Under the pieces are notes generated by a model. That model was not told the origin of the DNA, did no database searches, and worked only from the letters and a program-made list of their open reading frames with translations. From Mercurialis annua (Eukaryota > Streptophyta > Magnoliopsida > Malpighiales > Euphorbiaceae), in assembly GCF_937616625.2 (NCBI RefSeq), contig NC_065576.1, positions 1,056,501 through 1,120,500 of the forward strand: a DNA stretch of 64,000 bases. The letters are read 5' to 3'. Of this stretch, positions 56,201-64,000 are shown in pieces. The first letter of the stretch is position 1. Each line of letters opens with the position of its first letter. The translations under genes were made by a program, and so were the position numbers.

Positions 56201-57843
56201 TCTTAACCACCCTAGAATATATAGAACAATTCAAACAACTATGTCATATCTAAAAAGTTTTGGCCGGTGGAGGGGGCGGCCATCCCACCCGTGCCCCTCC
56301 ATCTGCTCCTGATCTCGGCACATAATTTAATTTGTAGCTATATTATCATTTTATATAGGTTTTGTATTCGAATTTTACCGATTTATACATTTGCAGGACT
56401 ATGGAGTATCAATTCTATTGTATAGAACACCATTTCTAGTAGATGTTATTAATGGAAAAAATGGAAGAATTTTGAAGCTGGATTCAATCTATAGCGGCAG
56501 AACTTGGGTAGGGATGGACATGCTGATCTTTAACTCGTGGCATTGGTGGACTCACACCGGGAGAACCCAACCGTACGATCATCCATCTCTCTTATTTCGG
56601 AATTTTTATTTAGACCCGGTTTATAGTCCGATTGAATTCATAAAAGATTCGGTCTAAATAAGTATTTTTATTCTTATACCTATTAAATAAAATAAAATTG
56701 AGTGGTAAATTTGATGAGGGTATTGATGTGTAATTTTCCAATGCAGATGGGATTATATGCAAGAAGGGAATAAATCTTACAAAGATATGAACCGTCTGGT
56801 TGCATATTATAAAGGGTTAACCACTTGGGCTAGATGGGTCAACCGTAATGTTGATCCTTCCAAAACTAAAGTCTTCTTCCAAGGCATTTCTCCCACTCAT
56901 TATGAGTAAGCAAATCTTTTTATTTCTCCCACTTCTCTATTTAATTTTTATTTTATAATAGGTGTGCAAAAATCAAACTAAACAATTTAATTCGATTAGG
57001 TTTAGTATTTTGAAAATATAAATTGTAAAACAAATTATAAAATTTAGCGTGTTTTGCAATTACATTATTACATACAACAGTCTCGAATACAAACTATTGA
57101 TTTTAACAATTTAAAAAACTAAACAATTTTATAATAAATAATGTTTTGTGGACGTACACCGAAATATATACTGTTACGGTGTACACATTAATTATTTTTT
57201 ATCAAAAATTTACTCGGTGTTTCAAACTTTTAAAAAATAAATAGTTCGTGTTTGACATGACTAAAATTTAACTTCTTGGAATTATAAAACAAGTTAAATC
57301 TCACAATTTAACTTGTATTTAACCTAAACTGCAATTATTTTTAGTTTGGTTTAATTTTAGACATAAAACTATCTCAGTTCAATTAGCGCAAACCGAATCC
57401 AAAAATTAATCAAATAAACCAAATCGACTGGTTCAATTTGAAAAGTTATACATTCTATAAATTCAATTTTGGTGTGATTTAAAACCAAATACACACTCCT
57501 AATTTTATATCTAGAACATAGTTTTTATATTATTTTTTGTTGTAAAATATTTAGGGGCAAGGATTGGAACGAGCCAACAAGGTCATGCAGTGTAGAGACA
57601 GAACCATTCTTTGGACTAAGGTACCCAGCAGGAACCCCAATGGCTTGGGTCGTGGTTAACAAAGTAGTGAGCCGAATCAAAAAACCGGTTTATTTACTAG
57701 ACATAACCACACTGTCTCAGTATAGAAAAGATGCTCACCCATCAGGGTATGGTAAGGATCGTACCACAGATTGTAGCCATTGGTGTCTTCCTGGGTTACC
57801 TGATACTTGGAACCAGCTTTTATATGCAACTCTCTTTAATTAG
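53223..57843 (+). CDS. Trichome birefringence-like (TBL) polysaccharide O-acetyltransferase
   Basis: Five exons: 53223-53500, 53690-53861, 56397-56572, 56747-56905, 57555-57843, with phases that agree, giving 357 residues. The N-terminus [20 protein letters not shown] is a signal peptide or anchor. The plant-specific TBL (PMR5N) domain follows with [20 protein letters not shown] and [17 protein letters not shown]. The catalytic GDS is at 112-114 ([11 protein letters not shown], Ser114). The second motif DxxH is Asp334-Cys-Ser-His337 in [16 protein letters not shown] proteins act in the Golgi, adding acetyl groups to xylan, mannan, pectin or xyloglucan of the cell wall. The short length and lack of a long linker fit the TBL36-TBL43 group; the substrate cannot be read from sequence. 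Intact. Introns 2 (2.5 kb) and 4 (0.65 kb) carry small transposons. Confidence 0.94.
54397..54623. mobile_element. Inverted-repeat MITE in TBL intron 2
   Basis: Outer arms share the AATTTTA..ACGAACTTTTAATT word in inverted form. A central hairpin pairs GTTGATGTGGAC (54497-54508) with GTCCACATCAAC (54525-54536). Non-coding; family uncertain. Confidence 0.55.
55092..55450. mobile_element. Worn hAT-like element in TBL intron 2
   Basis: Begins CAGGGGTGTGCATGAG, the usual end of small hAT-like elements, and has CGAACC/ACCGAA words inside. The right end is not clear, so the limit is approximate. Confidence 0.35.
56958..57501. mobile_element. Non-autonomous hAT-like element in TBL intron 4
   Basis: Starts ATAGGTGTGCAAAAATC and ends ACCAAATACACACTCCTA (inverted TAGGAGTGTG), with an exact 8 bp duplication ATTTTATA on both sides (56950-56957, 57502-57509). 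The 544 bp interior is AT-rich with AACCGAATCC/AAACCAAATCGAC words typical of this group. Confidence 0.75.
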
Positions 57844-59062
57844 TTGAAAATTATGTAGCACGGAAACGGAAATGGTGGAATAGAAAATACGGAGTAGGAA
57901 ACGGGGAAATGGCATTTTTTTTAAATTATGTTACAAGTATTGGATTTTTAGAATTTTAGAAGTGTCTTTCGAATCGGAAATAAAATGTCGAAATATAGGA
58001 TTTGAGTTATTTTAATGTAATACAGGTCGATGATAATCTTGTCAAGCTAGGTGATTGTTTTTTAGAAATGTCATTGTTTTGATGATATATAAGGAGTGTG
58101 GATGATGTTGATTTTAATGTAAATTTTCAAATTATTTGATGGTATGAAAATTACCGTCTAAATTGAAGCTCACTCAATTTGTAGATTGTTAATTTATGCA
58201 AATAACAGTACATGAAATTTGTGAAAGTTCTATAATTGTTGAGTTAATGTCTTTTTTTTTTTATATAACATATTTCTCCAAATTTGATCTAATGAATTAG
58301 TATCAACATTGAATTAAGGTAAAAAAAAGATTCTATATTATAAAAATTATTGTTTCTTCTAACATTTAATTATTAGATAAACCTCTTTATAAGGGTTTGT
58401 TACATAAAATTAAAACACAAGAAAAATAACAATATTTTAAAATGTACTAGAAAAACAGAAATTTTGACCAAATCAAGGGTGACAATTAATTTTTGATAAT
58501 TATAGAATTATTGGATTTTTTTCTTTTGGTACGGAGGTTTGCTGAACGATTCTCAATTATGAGTCGACATTTTTAAACTTCACATTTAAATTAATTCCAC
58601 TAGAGTAGTATAGATTTTTTACAAAAGGCAGATTCAGTTTCTAAATTTTAAATGGCTGTATATATAAATACGGTATAAACCTGCCATCTTTCTTAAATTA
58701 ACATAGTGCCTTATCAACCCACTTTCTTCTTGTTGTTAGAATTATTTAAAGTTTACAAATTTGATGCTTTGTAGTATTACAATCACTAGGTATAGAAGGC
58801 ACCAAAGCAGACCATATGCTAGATTGTAAATCCAAAACATCTACACTGGATATGTTCATGAGCCTGACCCAAACCATATAATCTTGGGCCCGGGCGATGA
58901 GTTTGTTTCTTGACCCAACCATACGACCCGAATCCGAATTCCAGAGGATTAATGTCTAAGTTATCCAAAGGTCCAAACCGACCCGACCCGATAACTTTCC
59001 TACTTATTTCTATCCAATAGTTATCTTCTCATTTTACATCTATCCATTAAAGCATTACTTCA
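57844..59062. other. Intergenic region between TBL and LEA genes
   Basis: 3' flank of the TBL gene, then AT-rich DNA. At 58860-58990 a GC-rich stretch with repeated GACCC words (GACCCGACCCGATAAC) stands out but encodes nothing recognisable. Confidence 0.55.
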
Positions 59063-59250
59063 CACGTGGCTGGACCTCCTTTATCCACATGTACACGTAA
59101 TAAACAAGTCTCCACCAATTGCCTAATCTCAACCGTCGGATGTAGTATGAAAATAGATCAATGAGGCTTAATAGCTGACTCACTTCTCTAGTTTTCCAAA
59201 CTACAACACGTGGCATAAAGCAGCTAAACATGTCCGCTCCACTGCATGCA
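59063..59250 (+). promoter_or_regulatory. ABA- and seed-type promoter elements of LEA gene
   Basis: Two exact CACGTGGC boxes (59063-59070, 59207-59214), the core of ABA-responsive elements, and an RY-type TGCATGCA (59243-59250), within 340 bp of the LEA start codon. ABRE plus RY is the classic combination bound by ABI5-type bZIP and ABI3-type B3 factors in maturing seeds. Binding is inferred from known motifs. Confidence 0.6.
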
Positions 59251-59400
59251 CACACGTCGATTTTCCATGCTTGAACCGCCATTGGCCTCCTCCTTTAAAC
59301 CTTGCAGAACAAGCAACAAGAAAAATCAAGAAACTCACAAATCTTGAAACATTTCATCAAAGCAAAAACACCAAGAAAATCAAGAAATCAGAGTCTCGAA

Positions 59401-61827
59401 ATGTCGTCCGATCAAGCGAGAAGAGAGAGCACAAAAAATGAGAGAGAGATTCATTTAGAGGGAGATACAGTGCCGAAAATAACTCTTCATTTTGAGTCTT
59501 TAGCGACTGAAAAACCAACAGGAACCGCTCAGGGAAGTGATCGGAGTACTACTGCGGCTGCGGCTGATCGGCCGGAGGAGTTCGAGTCGCTTGCTGATAA
59601 GGTGAAAGGCAGCAAAGGAGGTGCTACAATGGAGGAGAAGGGGTCTGATAATCAGCTCTCTTTGGAGGAGATTTCGAAGCTTAGAGGAACAGCACAGCAG
59701 AATTCAATGGAGGCTATACAAGGTGCACGAGAGAGATATGACCAAGCTAAGGAAAAGGCAAGCCAAGGTTTAGGTTCTGCAGCTGAAACTGTGAAAGAAA
59801 AAGGTCAGCAAGCTAAGGATACTGCTATGGAAAAAGGTGCACGAGCCAAGGATAGTGTAGCTGAAGGAGCTCAAAGAACAACCCAACAGATTGCAGAAAA
59901 AGGATCTCAGGCTAAAGATACTGTGATGGAAAAAGGTGCACGAGCCAAGGATACTGTAGCCGCGGGAGCTCAAAGAACAACCCAACAGATAGCTGAAAAA
60001 GGATCCCAGGCTAAAGATACCCTTATGGATAAGGGTGCACGAGCCAAGGATACTGTAGCCGAAGGTGCTCAAAGAACAACCCAACAGATTGCTGAAAAAG
60101 GATCTCAGGCTAGAGATACCCTTATGGATAAGGGTGCACAAGCTAAAGACACTGTTCTTGAAGGTGCTCAGAAGACTATGCGATACGCTGCGGATAAGGG
60201 TTCTGAGGCTAAAGAATCTGTAGCTGAAGGAGCTGGAAGAACATATCAGACAGTTTCTGATAAGGGATCACAAGCAAAGGACACTGTTCTTGAAGGCTCT
60301 CGTAATGCTACACAATTACTTGCAGAGAAAGGAACAATGGCAAAAGATTCTGTTCTAGAAAAAGGCGCACAGGCCAAAGATTCTGTTCTTGAAGGAGCTC
60401 AAAAAACTAAACAATATGTTGCAGACAAGAGCCGAGAGGCTAAAGATACCGCGGTTGAAAAGGGTCAGCAAACAAAGGATACTGTGGTGGATTCAACCAA
60501 GAGTGCTAAAGATTATGTGGTGGAGAAGGCGGTGGCAGCTAAAGATGTGACGGTGGAAAAAACTAAGGGGGCTGCGCATTATGCTGGGGAAGTGGCGGTT
60601 GATGTGAAGGATAAAACCACTGTTGCTGGTTGGACTGCCGCGCATTATACGACTGAGAAGGCCCTCGAAGGGACTAAGGCCGCTGCTGGGGCGGTTCAGG
60701 TGGTGACAGAGAAAGCTGCAGAGCTTGCTGTAAAGCCTTTCAGTGCTGCTAAGCAGGTTGCTGTGTCTACTGGTGAGGGTGTGAAGGATTATACTGCAAG
60801 GAAGAAAGAGGAAGCTGAGAGAGGAATTGAAGCCAGGAGATCTGCTACTGAGAAAGAGGTATATATCTACTTTTATTGATGTTTTGAATTACAAGTTCAG
60901 TGCCTAATTGCATTTTGGATTAGATAACAATGTCATTATGTGCTACTAAGTACTGACCTATTTATAGCGTTTCGAGTTATAAATATAGAGCTTCCGAAAG
61001 TAACGAGCCGACACAGGCCTTGAGAAGTTTGCCTGCAGTATGGTAACAGAATAATCTGTTTTTGATAATTGCACAACTAGATACCAACTTGGACTGAAAA
61101 TCAAATTACCGTTTTTGTTGTTTCACGCTATTACATTAATTGTTCGGATGATTAAGCTAGATAGGAGTAGAATATAAGGTGGATATTGGGGGTTTTAAAG
61201 GTGATAAAATTTTGCATTGACTAGATGGTAGTATCATGCAGGTCCTTCAATCTACAAGGAATACTGATGAACAATGATGGAGAAATTGATAGCTCCAACT
61301 CTCAATGGCTAGCTTCCATTAAGATTCTAAGTTTTAAGTTCTTGAACTTACAATTTGATCTTTTCTAATTAGACATGTAAAATAAAAGCTGTGCTGTTAT
61401 CTAAATGTTGAACCCTTGTCAATGAACATTTTGATACTATCATACATGGATCATATTGCAATGTTTAGTTTTATGTGCACTTGAAAACTTGATATGAAAT
61501 TAGTACTTCATAATTTGAGGATAATGAGAGGGTTTCCAGGGTGGAGATTTCAAAGAAGAATCACAGATTCATGCAACAGGAGAAGAACGAGAATGGATCG
61601 AAACAGCAGTCAAATCCGAAAAGATCTTTCCCGAATCCACAGAAGAACAAGATGAAGAACACCAGCAACTGCAGCAACAAAAGGGAGGCAGGGGCAGCCT
61701 GTTTGGTGCCATCGGCGAAACTATAGCCGAGATTGCGCAGACAACTAAAGATCTTGTTATGGGGCAGCAGGAGGAAGCTAAAGAACATGAATTCAGCAAG
61801 CAAGAAGAACATGAAAGCAGCAAATAA
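59401..61827 (+). CDS. Group 3 LEA protein, SBP65-like
   Basis: Exons 59401-60858 and 61540-61827 (phase-0 GT-AG intron of 681 bp) give 581 residues. The frame is open upstream to 59302 but has no ATG there, so the first ATG (MSSDQARRES) is the start. Residues 1-40 (EIHLEGDTVPKITLHFESL) match the N-terminus of seed biotin-containing protein SBP65. From about residue 100 it is nearly all charged, Ala/Lys/Glu/Gln-rich 11-residue LEA_4 repeats (AKDTVxEGAQ-type) predicted to form amphipathic helices on drying. Three near-identical 33-residue units lie at about 155-253. The second exon adds an acidic Gln/Glu-rich tail with GSLFGAIGETIAEIAQ, as in SBP65. It protects membranes and proteins in desiccating seeds. 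Whether a biotin site is kept I could not fix. Intact; ABRE and RY motifs lie upstream. Confidence 0.92.
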
Positions 61828-62619
61828 AAGAAAATAGCATAGTTTAAGATTATAATAAGTTAAATAAAGATTTTGGTTTGTGTTATGGCTGTGTGTAGTG
61901 AGCTTGATGTGAATATAGATCATGACATTTATGTTGCTGGTTTTGCTTGGTAAATCATTTCTAAGTCTTAATAAATATGAACTTTAGTGTATCTTTGAGT
62001 GTTTTTCATACTATGCACGGAAATTCGACGAGTTCTATGTTCATTTCGTCCAAGTATTCATTCAGTTTTACGTGTATTTCGTTTCAGCGTTTTATTTTCG
62101 TTTGTATAGCTTGTACACTTCATTCAATTTCTGCTTTGGAAGTTCAACATTTCGAACACACAACTTTAAAATAACATTGTCTCGCCGTGTGTCCGTCTTC
62201 AATCCGTGTTGTGTTCGTGCTGCACAGATTATTAATATTGTTTATTCGTCGTGTGTCTGTCTTCGAGTGTTCCGTTTATCCTTATTGTGTTTGTGCTACA
62301 CAAATTTTCATTTTCAAACTGTTTTTTGTTGAAATTTTGTGCTCTTGGTAAGCATATTTAAGAGACTGCTTTCAGATTATCAGTAGTTTCCGAATGAAAA
62401 GCAGTAATGAGTGAAGAGGTTCCATTTTGAAACAGCCTAACTCGGACATTTCTTTTTCATTGTCTAATATATGGCTCCAACTGCCACGGATAATATGGGA
62501 GGCTCAAAATGCATGATGACCTAACAAGGCAGAATAACTCTACTAACTGAATGATTCTATTTAAGCAAATTAACAAGCGTTAATCAAACACAAAAAAGGA
62601 TTAGGATTTACCTGAAGAA
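61828..62619. other. Intergenic region between LEA and phospholipase genes
   Basis: 3' UTR of the LEA gene, then a T-rich stretch in which CGTGTGTCCGTCTTC and CGTGTGTCTGTCTTC head two imperfect ~70 bp tandem units (about 62180-62310), perhaps worn LTR sequence. A 43 bp motif at 62472-62514 recurs in the phospholipase intron. Confidence 0.5.
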
Positions 62620-63988
62620 ATGAGTACGGGAAACATAGCTCGGAGATGGAGGGAACTGAGCGGCCAAAACCACTGGAACGGTCTGCTCGGCCCTCTGGAC
62701 ATGGATCTCCGCCGATACCTCCTTCACTACGGACAAATGGCACAAGCAACATATGACAGTTTCATTGCTGAGAAAATGTCGCAATTTGCCGGAAACAGCA
62801 GATACTCGATGAAGAATCTGTTTTCCAGCGTAGGACTTACCATCAACAACATTTTTAAGTATAAACCTGTCAAGTACTTGTATGCAACTTCCAGTGCAGA
62901 AGTTCCTCAAAGTTTCATTATGAATCCATCAACATCGCAGCAGGGCGCGACTAAGGAATCGAATTGGATCGGGTACATAGCTGTAGCTGAAGACGAGGCA
63001 AAGAAGGAACTGGGGAGGAGAGACATCGTGGTTGCATGGCGAGGTACGATACAGCCACTTGAATGGATTGAAGATTTTAATGCTCCTTTGATTCCTGCTA
63101 CTGATATTCTTGGAAGAAACAAGAATGCTCGAGTTCATCGAGGATTTCATTCGGTTTATACTTCTACCAATCCTGCTTCTGCAAACAGTAAGACAAGTGC
63201 CAGGGAGCAGGTAATGCAGGCTCAACCACTAGTAAATGTGCAAAAACTGAAAAATCGAACTGAATTAAGACAATAAATTTGATTTTAAAAAAATTGGCTC
63301 TAATTGTCACGGATATTAAGGGAGGCTCAAAATGCAAATATATGAGAGATTAACCTGATTTTTTTTTTCATGGTATCAGGTATTTGAAGCAGTGAAGCAG
63401 CTGGTGAATCAATACCAGAATGAAGAAATCAGCATAACCGTAATCGGCCACAGCTTAGGTGCAGCACTTGCAACTATGAGTTCTGCTGACATTGTCACCA
63501 ATGGACTGAACCGAAGCGATAGCAACGCCACCAAAAGTTGTCCTGTCACAGCCTTCGCCTATGCCTGCCCACGCACGGGGGATCAAGGCTTCCGACATGC
63601 CTTAGATGATATGCAAGATCTTCGTATTCTTCGTATCAAAAATGCTCCTGATATAGTACCGCAAGTTCCACCCGTAACAGTAGGTTACCGAGATATCGGG
63701 GAGGAACTACTCATCGACACTCGAATGTCTCCGTACTTGCAGCCACCGGGAGGGTTCCTAAGTTGGCATATGTTAGAGACATATCTGCATGGAATTGCTG
63801 GAACACAAGGGAACAATCCTTTTAATTTAGCTGTTAATCGCGACATTTCATTGGTGAACAAGAGCTCGAATCTGTTGAAGCCCGAACACAATGTGCCCGG
63901 ATATTGGTGGAGTACTGCAAACCACGGTATGTCTCAACAGCCCGATGGTGCATGGAAGCTTGATCCCAGTCAGGATAGTGAAGACTAA
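62620..63988 (+). CDS. Class-II phospholipase A1 (PLA1-II, lipase class 3)
   Basis: Exons 62620-63210 and 63380-63988 (phase-0 intron 63211-63379) give 399 residues, the normal length for the cytosolic PLA1-II group; no transit peptide is seen. The start MSTGNIARRWRELSGQNHW with LLGPLDMDLRRYLLHYG is the typical N-terminus. The lipase-3 domain carries VVAWRGT, the nucleophile elbow GHSLG (Ser222), Asp288 in APDIVPQVPP, and candidate catalytic His327 or His334 in SWHMLETYLHGIAG. The C-terminal VPGYWW..NHGM motif is conserved in the group. It hydrolyses the sn-1 acyl chain of phospholipids or acylglycerols; the closest named relatives are DSEL/PLA1-II delta and gamma, from memory. Intact and ends 12 bp before the window edge. 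Confidence 0.94.
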
Positions 63989-64000
63989 GACGCATATTAT

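Noticed and set aside
59302..59400. Extra 33 codons at the N-terminus of the LEA protein
   Set aside because: The frame is open but contains no ATG, and SBP65-type proteins begin at the MSSDQ-like sequence.
59770..60141. 123-codon minus-strand frame rich in Ser, Leu, Phe
   Set aside because: Antisense shadow of the LEA repeats.

Overview
This is plant nuclear DNA, most likely from a eudicot. The evidence is split genes with GT-AG introns, AT-rich intergenic DNA, and plant families: SAG39-type papain-like proteases, a P-class PPR protein, a TRICHOME BIREFRINGENCE-LIKE protein, an SBP65-type LEA protein and a class-II phospholipase A1. Stowaway, hAT-like, LINE, SINE and Ty3/gypsy elements are also typical of plants. 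I cannot name the species.

Layout. 1-6.3 kb: a papain-like protease pseudogene (two frameshifts) between two diverged copies of a ~650 bp direct repeat. 6.3-8.6 kb: a complete seven-exon exosome gene, RRP42, tail to tail with an intronless PPR gene on the minus strand (9.2-10.8 kb). 12.7-14.3 kb: an intact paralogue of the broken protease. 14.6-46.5 kb: a transposon district. An Athila-like LTR element (15744-30199, TSD CATAA) has a second, different Athila-like element inserted in its 3' LTR (21919-30143, TSD GTCTT). Next come a decayed AKT-type potassium-channel fragment, a 5'-truncated LINE, a 673 bp LINE-like insertion with a 15 bp TSD, and a hAT-like element (37706-44885) split by a third LTR element (38190-44638) with 2519 bp LTRs. 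After these are a long-TIR MITE, a solo LTR and a SINE. 46.5-53.2 kb: AT-rich DNA with a tandem duplication and an isolated island of GC-rich palindromes. 53.2-57.8 kb: a five-exon TBL gene. 59.4-61.8 kb: a two-exon LEA gene with an ABRE/RY-type upstream region. 62.6-64.0 kb: a complete two-exon phospholipase A1.

The host genes do not form a pathway; each looks independently transcribed. The most coherent story is in the repeats. All three LTR elements are structurally complete for transposition in cis (LTRs, primer-binding sites, target duplications) and look young, yet none carries reverse transcriptase, RNase H or a complete integrase, so all must have been moved by enzymes supplied in trans. 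Each of the three LTR families also carries its own cluster of short GC-rich palindromes, different in sequence but alike in architecture. The two Athila-like families share a non-coding 3' internal region. All positions and boundaries were read by eye; LTR identity and family assignments should be confirmed by alignment.
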